Source: UBA525 sp964589765
Lineage (GTDB): Archaea > Nanobdellota > Nanobdellia > Woesearchaeales > UBA525
Direction: 5' to 3'
DNA length: 44,427 bases
NCBI GenBank assembly: GCA_964589765.1
Contig: CAZPUM010000009.1
Coordinates: 1 to 44,427, forward strand
The number at the start of each line of letters is the position of its first letter. Positions within the stretch are counted from its first letter, which is position 1. The position numbers and the translations under genes are program-made. The notes beneath the pieces are model-generated. The model was not told the DNA's origin. It searched no databases and saw only the letters and a program-made list of their open reading frames with translations. Shown here in pieces: positions 22,299 to 30,982 of the stretch.

Positions 22299-25222
22299 AC
22301 AGGCACCTCTAAACCAAGTCTCTTTGCCATGCCCATAACTGCTTTGACAAGTTTTTGCTGTCGCTCCTCATCCAGTCGCTCATATGTTCCTGTAAGTTTC
22401 TCATAGGATTCTATTGCTGCTTCCATGTCACCATTTTTGAGATGGCGGTCAAGCTCTATCATTATCATGTTGAAATAGTACCCGTCCATCTTGTGGACAA
22501 GCGACATTACCTCCTCGTACAAATCGTTTCTTGCAGGAGTTGGCAGAGTTTCATAAGACATCCGTATTTCTTTGTACAGCATATCCGCTTTGTCGTAGTT
22601 TTGAGCATCTAACTGGTCCTCTGCGTCTCCAATGAGTACCCTAAGATAGTGTACTTCTTCATTACGCCCAATTTTGTATATGAGATACTTGATTTTTTGT
22701 AGCATATTGAAATGGAATCCAAGATAGACAAAAACAATCAGGAGGACTACAAGAACAACAGGAACAGTCCACCCACGGAAAGATATGGGCAACAAAACAA
22801 ATGCGTCTACTTTAGTTCCCGCTTCAACGTAGTTTCTTGTTAGCATAGTCTGTATCTGTCTTGATTTTAAGTCATCCACTTTCTTTTTTACCAAATACTC
22901 TACTTTGGCTTGTTTCTTGAACATCAGTACAGGATCTTCTTTCAACACTTCACCTTTTGTCAACAACTCAATACTTTCTGCAGAGTTCAGAACATCTTTT
23001 GGAATAAGTTCAAGTATAAGGTACCCGTCTTCAATGCCTTCTTTGAATGTAAAATCTCTCGATATTAATGTAACTTGTTCTGTATCTCCTGAGTTGTATG
23101 CCAAATCTATGTGATAAACTGTAGAGCTTACAGTGAACTTCTGCTGGTCTTCTAGTATTTTCTTTCTAATACTTTTGGAGTCCTCCCATCCTTCAACACC
23201 CTTTAGCATCTCAAAAACTGAATCAAGGTCAGTTTCTTCTACATAATCAACAAAAGTGTTCTTATCCGCAACCCTAATATCCACAGGAGTTGTTTCAAGA
23301 AGCTCTTTTGCATTGTCCAATATCTTTTTTCTTTCTTGTTGTCTCTGTTCTGAATTCAAATCAGCACGATAATTAAGACTGTCAATATCCCTGACTGCCT
23401 GTTTCAAAGTTCTAGCCAAATTTCGCAACCTCTTGTCAATCTCCAGAGAAGCAATGGCTTTTTGCGTGTCCCTGTCAGCCTGTTCTAACCTGTCAATAAT
23501 TTTCTGAACGTTTTCTGCAGCTATATTCAATTCCTCAGGTGCAGGCTCAGTGTTGGCCTGTAATGTTTCGGTTCCGAGTTCATCTCCTGTAACTGTGAAA
23601 CTTCTTGACTCTGTTTCAGCAGATAGGCCTGAAAGGTCAACACACCCTACCTTTGTGTTGTAAACTCCTGGAGTCAAATCTCTTGTAAAACTATATGTTC
23701 CTGGTTCTGAATGTGTGTTTGTGCCGTTCTCTTCATACCAGCCCTCTTCCATCTCTATGTACAAAGTACAGGTGGATGTTTTGTCATACTGAAAGCTGTA
23801 TTGCAGTTCCACAGGTGAACTTAACTGCGCATTAGACTCAGGCGATACCCAGTCCACAGACAGTGATTGCTGTGAACGGTCCATGTTAATAATCAGACTT
23901 GTAGTTTTGTTAACAAATATGTCCCATATGTAGTAGTCATAGCCTGGCTTTGATACAAACAGAGTGTGGGTTCCGCTTTCTACCCTGAAAAAAACTCTCC
24001 CGTCTGAAACTGTCTTTTCTTTCATGTCAGCGAATTCAACATCTGCTGAGACAATTGCCTCACCTGTATTGTTGTCTTTGACAAAGAATGTCACATCATA
24101 TACTGGTTTTATCGAGTAAATTTTTGATTGGCTTACCTGATTAAGAGCATCATCGTAAACTGTAAGGTTAATACTTTTTTCACCGCTTGTTGTGAAGTTA
24201 ATGTTGACGCTGTTTCCAGTTTCAACCACTGTTCCGTTGTGCAGTTTCCACACATACCTGTATGGTGCTATACCCCCTGTTGCACTTGCGGAAACTGTGA
24301 ACAATTCTGATTTTTTAGGCTCTTCGTTCTCAGTTAGTTTAACACTCATTGTGTTGTCAATACTGTAGGTTATTCTTTCCAGAATAGTTTGGTCGCCAAG
24401 TCTCACAAACCCTTCAATCACATACTCTCCTGTTTTGTTCATGTTGGGAAGTGTTATTGTTTGAGGGAATTCTTCTGTGGTAATTATTGCACTTGAACAG
24501 ACAACGAAACCTGCCTCGTTTGGACATACATCAATTGTGATGTTCGATGTTGGCACAGTGTCTATCGTCAGTTTTACTTGTTCTGTTATCCCATAACTAT
24601 CTTTGTCAGTGTTTAGATTTAGGAACAGTTCTGGCTCCATATCATACTGGACAGATTCTGAATCGACGTTGCCTGCATCATCCTGACAAGTTATGTTCAG
24701 AGTTTTTTCTCCAGGATATCTCGTATAGTTCTTTACAAACCTGGTCTGGTTTGTGACAACAACCGTGTCAATTATTTCGTCTCCCCAGGTAAGCTGACAT
24801 TCCAGTTCAGAGTCTATGTTATCAGATACAACGAAGTCTATAGATAGAACCTCTCCTTCACCATCATTCTGAGGAGATATTATTATCAGGGATGGACTTT
24901 CTTGGTCCACAGTGAACCATCTTGAAGCGGATGTCTCAGTTTCGTTTACCGCGTAGCAAGTTACATTCCATCTGTAACTTCCCTGGTCGATGTTCTGTAT
25001 ACCTATCGAGTTCAAGGTTCCCGGATCCACATTTGTATCAGGAAAATTGTATGGTCCTGCTAAAACTGTACAGCTTTCCAAATCATCCATTATAGGGAGA
25101 TAATCAAAGTAAATTGTAGAGTTTGCAGTAGCATATCCATTGCTAGGTGAAACCAGGTCTACGGATGCCATCACAGGCATCGCCAGGAGTATGAACAGCA
25201 GAGCGGGGATTATAGTTCTCAT
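22295..25222 (-). CDS. Large Ig/PKD-domain membrane protein, partner of the HerA-type ATPase
   Basis: 975 aa. Signal peptide (TIIPALLFILLAMPVMAS), several Ig-like domains (~20-290), a PKD-like domain (~300-370, with GGIAPYRYVWKLHNG), a carboxypeptidase-regulatory-like domain (~373-445, with VSDGRVFFRVESGTHTLFVS), another Ig-like domain (~450-545), coiled coil (~563-645), a further mixed domain (~650-800), one membrane helix (~818-838, VPVVLVVLLIVFVYLGFHF) and a helical cytoplasmic tail (~855-975). Ectodomain plus single helix plus helical tail suits a scaffold linking the cell exterior to the cytoplasmic motor. Stop and start codons overlap those of the ATPase gene and the RHH-like gene. Confidence 0.82.
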   Translation of the reverse strand: MRTIIPALLFILLAMPVMASVDLVSPSNGYATANSTIYFDYLPIMDDLESCTVLAGPYNFPDTNVDPGTLNSIGIQNIDQGSYRWNVTCYAVNETETSASRWFTVDQESPSLIIISPQNDGEGEVLSIDFVVSDNIDSELECQLTWGDEIIDTVVVTNQTRFVKNYTRYPGEKTLNITCQDDAGNVDSESVQYDMEPELFLNLNTDKDSYGITEQVKLTIDTVPTSNITIDVCPNEAGFVVCSSAIITTEEFPQTITLPNMNKTGEYVIEGFVRLGDQTILERITYSIDNTMSVKLTENEEPKKSELFTVSASATGGIAPYRYVWKLHNGTVVETGNSVNINFTTSGEKSINLTVYDDALNQVSQSKIYSIKPVYDVTFFVKDNNTGEAIVSADVEFADMKEKTVSDGRVFFRVESGTHTLFVSKPGYDYYIWDIFVNKTTSLIINMDRSQQSLSVDWVSPESNAQLSSPVELQYSFQYDKTSTCTLYIEMEEGWYEENGTNTHSEPGTYSFTRDLTPGVYNTKVGCVDLSGLSAETESRSFTVTGDELGTETLQANTEPAPEELNIAAENVQKIIDRLEQADRDTQKAIASLEIDKRLRNLARTLKQAVRDIDSLNYRADLNSEQRQQERKKILDNAKELLETTPVDIRVADKNTFVDYVEETDLDSVFEMLKGVEGWEDSKSIRKKILEDQQKFTVSSTVYHIDLAYNSGDTEQVTLISRDFTFKEGIEDGYLILELIPKDVLNSAESIELLTKGEVLKEDPVLMFKKQAKVEYLVKKKVDDLKSRQIQTMLTRNYVEAGTKVDAFVLLPISFRGWTVPVVLVVLLIVFVYLGFHFNMLQKIKYLIYKIGRNEEVHYLRVLIGDAEDQLDAQNYDKADMLYKEIRMSYETLPTPARNDLYEEVMSLVHKMDGYYFNMIMIELDRHLKNGDMEAAIESYEKLTGTYERLDEERQQKLVKAVMGMAKRLGLEVPV

Positions 25223-25497
25223 CTTTCATCCTCCTTGAGAAGTTGTATAAGGTCTCTCAAGACTTTTTCTTTTGCCCGCTCCGCACTTGATTCTGATGCG
25301 TCCCTTGTTAAATCTGCTCTGAGGCTTTTCAGACCTTCAGTGTAAGGGTTTGACAGTTCAAGGCACTTCTGTCTGACAACACTTCTCAACTGTTCTGAAA
25401 GGTCAAGATAATGGTTTTTTTCCTGAAGTTTTCGTAGTTCATTTACAAGGGATGAAGGCATTTTTACACTGACAACTTTTTCAGCCACGTCCTCCAC
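25219..25497 (-). CDS. Ribbon-helix-helix-like regulator (second of two)
   Basis: 92 aa from GTG 25497, or 89 aa from GTG 25488; a GAGGTGG sequence lies at a suitable distance from the second. The N-terminal ~45 residues (KVVSVKMPSSLVNELRKLQE, then YLDLSEQLRSVVRQKC) have the strand-helix-helix pattern of MetJ/Arc/CopG-type proteins. The rest is a charged helix (ASESSAERAKEKVLRDLIQL). It lies between the smaller RHH gene and the 975-aa gene, overlapping both, so it is expressed with the machine operon. Two RHH proteins may form a heteromeric or sequential repressor; this is inferred. Confidence 0.75.
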   Translation of the reverse strand: MEDVAEKVVSVKMPSSLVNELRKLQEKNHYLDLSEQLRSVVRQKCLELSNPYTEGLKSLRADLTRDASESSAERAKEKVLRDLIQLLKEDER

Positions 25498-25651
25498 CTC
25501 TCGTCACATAGTCTCTTGAGAAATCTCTTATCGCTTCAGAACGACTAGAGTAGAGTCCACGTTTCACTAAGTTGTCTAGAATACGCACTATCTCATCTGG
25601 AAGACGTACGTTTACTGTTTCGAGTCCGTCATTGGCCTTTTTGTGTGCCAC
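25481..25651 (-). CDS. Small CopG-family ribbon-helix-helix regulator (56 aa)
   Basis: The frame starts at GTG 25651 and reads MAHKKANDGLETVNVRLPDE, then IVRILDNLVKRGLYSSRSEA, then IRDFSRDYVTRGGGRG. This is the classic RHH pattern: beta strand V-N-V-R-L-P, helix A, turn, then S-R-S-E-A-I-R leading helix B. It overlaps the next RHH-like gene by 17 nt and is the first gene of the seven-gene minus-strand operon that contains the HerA-type ATPase. It probably autoregulates the operon. It is short, but the domain match is strong. Confidence 0.8.
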   Translation of the reverse strand: MAHKKANDGLETVNVRLPDEIVRILDNLVKRGLYSSRSEAIRDFSRDYVTRGGGRG

Positions 25652-25699
25652 TTGTATTACCTGCGTGTTGTTCTCGTTGGTTTAATATCCATAAACAAC

Positions 25700-25772
25700 A
25701 GTTATTAACCGGTTATCGCTGTAGCCTTGTATGACTATCGTATTACCGTAAGTTACCATTTATAAATATTTC
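25700..25772 (-). promoter_or_regulatory. Promoter region of the machine operon
   Basis: On the minus strand a TATA box (ATATTTATAAATGG, ~25770-25757) predicts a start near 25738. A perfect palindrome TAACCGGTTA (25706-25715) lies about 25 nt downstream, and TTACCGTAA (about 25744-25752) overlaps the start. Either could be an RHH operator; not proven. Confidence 0.5.
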
Positions 25773-25887
25773 TGGAGATTCCCAATTATCTTTTTCAGTC
25801 ACAAACTCAAGACATTTGTCAAGAAAACAACAGAAAACAAACAAGTTATGACAAAATTTTAAAAACAACTGACAATCGATAAAAAAG

Positions 25888-26496
25888 ATGAAACTGTTAA
25901 TATTCGGACCACAGGCAAGCGGAAAAGGAACCCAGGCAGAGATACTGGCCAAAAGAATGAATATCCCCCACATCAGTGTAGGAGAGAAACTCAGAGAAGA
26001 GGTTGCGTCCGGTTCAGAGCTAGGCCTCAAAATTAAAGATATGATGAATAAAGGATATATGGTACCAGATTCAATAACCGACGAAATAGTCAAAAAAGCA
26101 ATAGAAGGAAGTGAAGGGTTCATCCTCGACGGGTACCCAAGGAACATACACCAAGCGGGAATCCTAGATTCTATCACAAAAATTGACAAGGCAATTCTAA
26201 TAGAGGTACCTGACGCTGTGGCCATTGAACGCATCACAGGAAGAAGAGAATGTCCTGAAGGCCATTCGTTCCACACCAAATACAAACCACCTAAAGAAGA
26301 GGGCAAATGTGACATTTGTGGCAAAGAATTAACAAACCGCAAAGACGATACTGAAGGTTCAATTAAAAGGAGATTAAGTTTCTATCACGAATCCACGGAA
26401 CCTCTTGCATCACACTACCGAGATGTTCTTCTTGAAATTGACGGTACAAAAAATATTCAAGAGGTTGCTGAAGATATTCAGCGCGGACTTGAATAA
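25888..26496 (+). CDS. adk: Adenylate kinase
   Basis: 202 aa. Catalyses AMP + ATP to 2 ADP. P-loop GPQASGKGTQ (residues 7-16), AMP-binding region ISVGEKLREEV, FILDGYPR (NMP-binding/switch), R-rich RITGRRECPEGH and a zinc-LID with C-x3-H...C-x2-C (CPEGH ... CDICGKEL), then D-D-T-E-G-S-I-K-R-R-L. Length and architecture are those of LID-containing bacterial-type enzymes, not the short archaeal-only type. TATA-like TTTTAAAAAC (~25856-25866) lies about 28 nt before the ATG, so the transcript is probably leaderless. It overlaps the convergent truD by 19 nt. Confidence 0.95.
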   Translation: MKLLIFGPQASGKGTQAEILAKRMNIPHISVGEKLREEVASGSELGLKIKDMMNKGYMVPDSITDEIVKKAIEGSEGFILDGYPRNIHQAGILDSITKIDKAILIEVPDAVAIERITGRRECPEGHSFHTKYKPPKEEGKCDICGKELTNRKDDTEGSIKRRLSFYHESTEPLASHYRDVLLEIDGTKNIQEVAEDIQRGLE

Positions 26497-27431
26497 AGAT
26501 ATTTCACAGCCATAGTTGCATAACACCCCTTGGGCAATCTGAATTCCAGGGTTTGTTTTTCAAACCCAAGATTCAACTCATCAACAGTTCTTTTTGAAGC
26601 CTTAAAACTTTCAAGATTGAAATGGGACTTTCTTGTTGTGCCTTCCACTGTCAGCCAAGGGATTTCTCTGACGACAAAATCCCTTTGAACCATTTCTTGT
26701 TCCTCAAGTAAAGTCTCATAGATTTCATCGTATGGAGGGTTCAGTTCTGAAGCAAACCCTATGATTGGCACTAATTCTGACTCATTGTTAATTTCCAGAG
26801 CCTTGTTGAAAAGAAAACTCTGAAAGGAGTGAACATACATTAGAAGAACGAACCTTGGCATTAATAGCAAAGCCCCAACATAATCGTTCTTGTTTTCCTC
26901 CAAGTGAGCATCAATTTTTTCGCCAAATCTCCTGTCGGTTCGACTTATGATTTCGCACGCCTCTTTGAACTCGGACTTCAGAATATGTCTTCCTAATTCA
27001 ACGTTGTTTGTCGAGAATCTCTGTTCATCGAAATAGTTGGGAATTTTCTCAATCTCTCTAAGTTGCTCGTCTTTAAGACCTCTTACGGTGATAACAAACC
27101 TGTTGCCTTCAAGCATCCCTAATCTTAGAGACTCTTTGAATCTTCCTGTGTATTCAAGACGAATTTTTTCGTGTTTAAAATGTCGAAGATGCTCTTTATG
27201 ATTACCTTCGATAGTAATATCCTGTTCAGTGATTGCATTTCTATCTTTAGTGCCCGCTACCCCAATCCTCTTTCGAGGGATTTTCAAAAAGTCGGCAATG
27301 ATTTGTACAGCCTGTTCAGTGTTTAATTCTGTTTTTGTCATCCTGTACAATTCAAATCTCCCATTCTCGTCCAGAAATCTTTCTGAAATTTCAAAAACCT
27401 GGAAATCCTCAGGCACCTGCTTTAAAATCAT
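26478..27431 (-). CDS. truD: tRNA pseudouridine synthase D
   Basis: 317 aa. Isomerises uridine 13 in tRNA in its family. It begins MILKQVPEDFQVFEI, the usual TruD opening, followed by the catalytic block GVAGTKDRNAITEQ (nucleophile Asp in TKDR), MLEGNRFVITVRGL, PNYFDEQRFSTNN and FVLLMYVHSFQSFLFNKAL. It is shorter than most archaeal TruD proteins, mainly through a compact insertion domain. It lies 15 nt downstream of the 144-aa gene on the same strand and ends inside the 3' end of adk. Confidence 0.93.
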   Translation of the reverse strand: MILKQVPEDFQVFEISERFLDENGRFELYRMTKTELNTEQAVQIIADFLKIPRKRIGVAGTKDRNAITEQDITIEGNHKEHLRHFKHEKIRLEYTGRFKESLRLGMLEGNRFVITVRGLKDEQLREIEKIPNYFDEQRFSTNNVELGRHILKSEFKEACEIISRTDRRFGEKIDAHLEENKNDYVGALLLMPRFVLLMYVHSFQSFLFNKALEINNESELVPIIGFASELNPPYDEIYETLLEEQEMVQRDFVVREIPWLTVEGTTRKSHFNLESFKASKRTVDELNLGFEKQTLEFRLPKGCYATMAVKYLYSSPR

Positions 27432-27446
27432 AACAACGAGAATTTA

Positions 27447-27881
27447 TTATGGCTTAAGAAGTCTTTGTTCTTCCCCAATCGCCTCTCTTGAATACTCAAT
27501 TATGTTTTCCAGGTCCTCTAGGTATTGAGCACCTCCATCAATATCAATATTGCTAACCCGTCTTTCCAGTTCTTCTCTTATAGCGACTCGATCTAACCAG
27601 GACAGATTCCTTCTCTGAGCCCAGTCAATTTCAGGCAGGTTGTTTACCAAATCCGCAATCTCCTGTTCACGACCTTCTGGCACATCCACAACATATGCAT
27701 CAATGCCATCATCAACAATTTTTGGTTTTCCTTTGTAAACCGTCTCGGTAAGCTCAAGGTCAAACCCTAAATGCGCTTTGAAACACCCCTGAAAGTATTC
27801 CCAAGGTTTTTCACAGTACTTTCTAATAGGAACAACCCATATTTTTCCAACGTCAAACTCATCTTCGAACTTACCGAGCAT
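27447..27881 (-). CDS. Conserved-looking hypothetical protein
   Basis: 144 aa, acidic, soluble, no signal peptide. It contains IWVVPIRKYCEKPWEYFQGC and a Glu-rich helical C-terminus (YLEDLENIIEYSREAIGEEQ). No family is recognised. TATA-like ATTATTATAAT (~27902-27912) is about 26 nt before the ATG at 27881, suggesting a leaderless transcript. It is divergent from the tRNA gene and probably co-transcribed with truD. Confidence 0.65.
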   Translation of the reverse strand: MLGKFEDEFDVGKIWVVPIRKYCEKPWEYFQGCFKAHLGFDLELTETVYKGKPKIVDDGIDAYVVDVPEGREQEIADLVNNLPEIDWAQRRNLSWLDRVAIREELERRVSNIDIDGGAQYLEDLENIIEYSREAIGEEQRLLKP

Positions 27882-27920
27882 GATGTTCTAATATGGAGGA
27901 ATTATAATAATCCTACTAAA

Positions 27921-27932
27921 CGTTTAAAAAGG
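27921..27932 (+). promoter_or_regulatory. TATA box (box A) of the tRNA-Arg transcript
   Basis: CGTTTAAAAAGG lies about 30 nt before the tRNA 5' end at 27956, the expected distance for a tRNA transcript that starts just upstream of the mature 5' end. No separate TATA box lies before the gene at 28032. Confidence 0.6.
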
Positions 27933-27955
27933 CCTTCCAGCCCCTCAGAGAAGGT

Positions 27956-28030
27956 GGACCTGTAGCTCAGCTTGGATAGAGCGACTGACTCCTAATCAGT
28001 AGGTCGAGGGTTCAAATCCCTTCAGGTCCG
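27956..28030 (+). tRNA. tRNA-Arg (anticodon CCT)
   Basis: A cloverleaf folds as: acceptor GGACCTG/CAGGTCC with discriminator G; D-arm GCTC/GAGC; anticodon stem ACTGA/TCAGT with loop CTCCTAA (anticodon CCT, reads AGG); T-arm GAGGG/CCCTT with loop TTCAAAT. No intron and no encoded CCA. The next open reading frame starts at base 28032, so only one base separates the tRNA from the ATG. Confidence 0.96.
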
Positions 28031-28031
28031 T

Positions 28032-29084
28032 ATGGTCAGGTTTAGGCACTGGGCTATCGAGACATTACTTTTTGGTATACTTGTAGTTGCGCTGATTACC
28101 TGGCAATTAGGTCCAAAAAATATCGTAGATGTTTTTGCCAACATAAACTATGTGTTTTTCGCATGCTTCCTGTTCACATCACTATTTATCGCAATGGGAC
28201 TTACTTGGAAATGGCAGATAGTTCTTAAGAGTCAGAATCTCCACGTGCCATTTCATAGATTGTTCGCTTACCGCTTAGTGGGTTATTCAGTCGGTTATCT
28301 GACCCCTACAATGCACGCAGGAAGTGAACCTGTCAGGGGATTTTTGCTAAAACGCGAAGGAATTCCAACAGACAAAGCATTCTCCAATGTTATCATCGAC
28401 AAAAGCATAGAGTTAATTATCGACGTTTTATTTTTCTTTGTCGGCGCACTCCTTATCTTTAACAGCGTCCTCGTTGATGGGAGAATGAAGATTTTTTTCC
28501 TCGTTCTCTCTTTCGTTCTTATGCTTCTGATAGGCATATTTATCGCAGGAGTTCTTAGTAAAAGAAGCATGTTCATGGACCTTTTCATGTTTTTCAGGCT
28601 TCACAAATGGAAAAAACTCAAACCTATAGAGAAAAACCTCACTTCTGTTGAGAGAAACATAGAGAATTTTTACAGAAAGAAGACCAAATACTTCAAAGGA
28701 CTTGTTTTGATTATGATTTTGCTCTGGATCCTGATGTACTTCGAGTACAGGTTTGTTCTTCTAGCACTAGGTCAAACCGCCAGCGTTACACAGATATTCC
28801 TTATTCTTACTGGTGTTGGTTTGGCATACTCCATTCCAGTACCTGCAGCAATGGGTACTTTAGAACTGGGCCAGCTCTCAGCTGCCAAGGTCCTGAAACT
28901 TTCAGGCGCCACTGGAGTGGCTCTGGCGTTCCTCATCAGAGGACGTGACTTGGTATGGACCGCCTTGGGATTAATCTTCATGGTATTCTACCAATTCAGT
29001 TTCAAGAGATTGGCTAAGAGTACTACACAGGTAGATGAAGACTTTGAAAAAGGCGACTTGTTTAAGAAAAGAAATAACAGATGA
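28032..29084 (+). CDS. LPG-synthase-TM / UPF0104-type integral membrane protein
   Basis: 350 aa with about eight membrane helices. The pattern of the lysylphosphatidylglycerol synthase transmembrane family is visible: YRLVGYSVGYLTPTMHAGSE (a conserved G-x-x-x-G...P...GE-like block), FLLKREGIPTDKAFSNVIID, and near the C-terminus GVGLAYSIPVPAAMGTLELG. These proteins are linked to flipping or modifying polar lipids and lipid-linked sugars; the exact substrate is unknown. ATG is one base after the tRNA, so the mRNA would be released leaderless by tRNA 3' processing. The stop overlaps the start of the glycosidase-like gene (ATGA). Confidence 0.85.
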   Translation: MVRFRHWAIETLLFGILVVALITWQLGPKNIVDVFANINYVFFACFLFTSLFIAMGLTWKWQIVLKSQNLHVPFHRLFAYRLVGYSVGYLTPTMHAGSEPVRGFLLKREGIPTDKAFSNVIIDKSIELIIDVLFFFVGALLIFNSVLVDGRMKIFFLVLSFVLMLLIGIFIAGVLSKRSMFMDLFMFFRLHKWKKLKPIEKNLTSVERNIENFYRKKTKYFKGLVLIMILLWILMYFEYRFVLLALGQTASVTQIFLILTGVGLAYSIPVPAAMGTLELGQLSAAKVLKLSGATGVALAFLIRGRDLVWTALGLIFMVFYQFSFKRLAKSTTQVDEDFEKGDLFKKRNNR

Positions 29085-30181
29085 AAACCTTTGAACACAT
29101 AAAAGCAGGCCTGCGAATGGCCAAACGCGCAATGCGATACCGCTTGGAGGGGTTCGACCATTATGATGGAGATGCAAGAGAGATTTGCCAACAAATTCTT
29201 AACAATGTTTACGACAAAAAAGGACATTACAAAACAAGTTGTGGACATTTTCAAGATTTTTATGTTAGGGACTTTGGTTTGTTTGCAAAAAGTCTTGTTT
29301 TGTTGGGAAAAAAATCAGAAGTAAAATCTACTTTAAACTATGCACTCAACGTTTTCAGTAAAAAGGGTCTGGCAACAGCCATAAGCCCAAAAGGCGTGCC
29401 CTATGATTTTCCATGTTATGGCCCTGACTCTTTGGCATTTTTACTCTACGCTCTTAGAATTACTGAAAACCAAAAACTCGCGTACATGTTTAGGGAGTTC
29501 CTACAAAAAGAGGTTGACTTATTTGTTTCAAAAGTCATTAACCCAGAAAGTTTACTACCAAAAGAAAAAAGATTTTCATCCATCAGGGATCAGATTAAGA
29601 GAAAATCCTCTTGCTACGATATGGTTATGATTTGCGTGGTAGCAAGAGAATCATCACTTCTGGAGTTAGACTTTCCATATCCTTATGAACAACTAAAGAA
29701 AATCCTTGTTGAAGAGTATTGGAATGGCAGGTTCTACTACTCAGACATGCACAAACAGAATATTGTAACAGGAGACGCTAATATTTTCCCTTTCTGGTTT
29801 GGTATCGATGATGACAAGAAACGCTTAGTTTCCGCAATGAAGCATATTCAAAGCACAGGCCTCGACAAACCATTTCCATTGAGATACATTAGCGCAAAAG
29901 ACAAGAAAAAAGAAATAAGAAAAGCTCACCCTTCTGCCATCTTCGCACATGATTATGAGACGCACAGTATTTGGACTCATCTTGGACTGGCATACCTTGA
30001 AGTTCTGAAAAAAACCAACAAAGCGCTGTTCGAAAAGCACTTAAAAAAATATGAGCAACTTATCAAGGATAACCACACTTTTCTTGAAGTATACGACAAA
30101 AACAGCGAGCCTTTCAAAAGAACTCTGTACATTACATATGAAGGAATGGTCTGGTGCGCGGGGTATCTCGCCTTAATCTAG
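29081..30181 (+). CDS. Six-hairpin glycosidase-like protein
   Basis: 366 aa, soluble, no signal peptide. The sequence has the rhythm of an alpha/alpha six-hairpin toroid: GHFQDFYVRDFGLFAKSLVL, GVPYDFPCYGPDSLAFLLYA, SCYDMVMICVVARESS, TGDANIFPFWFGI and YETHSIWTHLGLAYLEVL. The acidic residues in YVRDFG, GPDS and YEGMVWC are candidate catalytic positions, as in GH15-like and amylo-1,6-glucosidase-like enzymes. Coupled to the membrane protein at 28032, it may process a lipid-linked or storage glycan. The substrate is inferred only. Confidence 0.75.
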   Translation: MKTFEHIKAGLRMAKRAMRYRLEGFDHYDGDAREICQQILNNVYDKKGHYKTSCGHFQDFYVRDFGLFAKSLVLLGKKSEVKSTLNYALNVFSKKGLATAISPKGVPYDFPCYGPDSLAFLLYALRITENQKLAYMFREFLQKEVDLFVSKVINPESLLPKEKRFSSIRDQIKRKSSCYDMVMICVVARESSLLELDFPYPYEQLKKILVEEYWNGRFYYSDMHKQNIVTGDANIFPFWFGIDDDKKRLVSAMKHIQSTGLDKPFPLRYISAKDKKKEIRKAHPSAIFAHDYETHSIWTHLGLAYLEVLKKTNKALFEKHLKKYEQLIKDNHTFLEVYDKNSEPFKRTLYITYEGMVWCAGYLALI

Positions 30182-30978
30182 GATTCCCCGTTACTAATTT
30201 TCCTGTTGTTAATAACCCTGCCTTTCTCTTTAAGGATTCTTGCGAGATTAGCAATGTGATGATGGAACTTACTTTTTTGTCCTACAACAACCGTCTTATC
30301 TCGTTTACAGGCATCAATGAAATCCTCCCAAGAGTTCACTTTCGCACAAGTAAAAGCTGTTCCCAACATCTTTAGAATATGACCATCAGAACCTGAAATC
30401 ATAGACTTACTGCACTCCAGTGCCCAACCAGATGCAAGAAGATTAGCTTTGTGAGGAAGAGCTTGATTAGCGACCTCAATGCCATGCACCATATCCAGAA
30501 GGTGTATTCTTCTTTTAAAGAAAAGATAAGACCTTCTCGCACCTACAACAAATGGGTGAGGAATCACTACTAATGCTCTTGTTTCAGCAGCAGCTGAGAG
30601 CAAATGTTCTATTCGCACACCTGTTTTTCCTCCCCTGATACTCAGTTTTTTCTTAACGTAAGGTTTGATATGTATATTAAAAAAATCCTCGAGTTCCTTA
30701 ACAGTTGGGAAGTAAAGCAAGACATCCTTCCCCTCTTTTGTTGTGACTTCAATTCCAGGATGAACAACCCCCTTCTCAATCTGTTCAGCTGCTAAAACAC
30801 CACTTATTGAGTTGTGGTCTGTAAGAGCAACAGTCACACCAAGTTTTTTTGCCCTTTTGATTATTTCCTCAATTTTTGTGTTACTGTCATGACTGTATCT
30901 GCTGTGGAAGTGCATATCTACCATCATGTACTTCTGTTTCAAGGAGTCTATGTCAGGGATTTCAAACTTCACACGCAT
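30178..30978 (-). CDS. PHP-domain phosphoesterase
   Basis: 266 aa. PHP metal-binding motifs are clear: VDMHFHSRYSHDS (H-x-H), VALTDHNSISG (DHN), HPGIEVTTKEGKDVLLYF (E), VVIPHPFV (HP) and ISGSDGHI (D-x-H). The family hydrolyses phosphoester bonds (nucleotides, nucleic acid ends, histidinol phosphate). Substrate not assignable. It lies five bases after the stop of gatE, so it is probably in the same transcript, and it ends against the convergent glycosidase-like gene with a four-base overlap. Confidence 0.88.
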   Translation of the reverse strand: MRVKFEIPDIDSLKQKYMMVDMHFHSRYSHDSNTKIEEIIKRAKKLGVTVALTDHNSISGVLAAEQIEKGVVHPGIEVTTKEGKDVLLYFPTVKELEDFFNIHIKPYVKKKLSIRGGKTGVRIEHLLSAAAETRALVVIPHPFVVGARRSYLFFKRRIHLLDMVHGIEVANQALPHKANLLASGWALECSKSMISGSDGHILKMLGTAFTCAKVNSWEDFIDACKRDKTVVVGQKSKFHHHIANLARILKEKGRVINNRKISNGES

Positions 30979-30982
30979 AAAA

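Noticed and set aside
25743..26342. 199-aa open frame on the minus strand over adk
   Set aside because: Antisense to the well-supported adenylate kinase; no domain or ribosome binding site.
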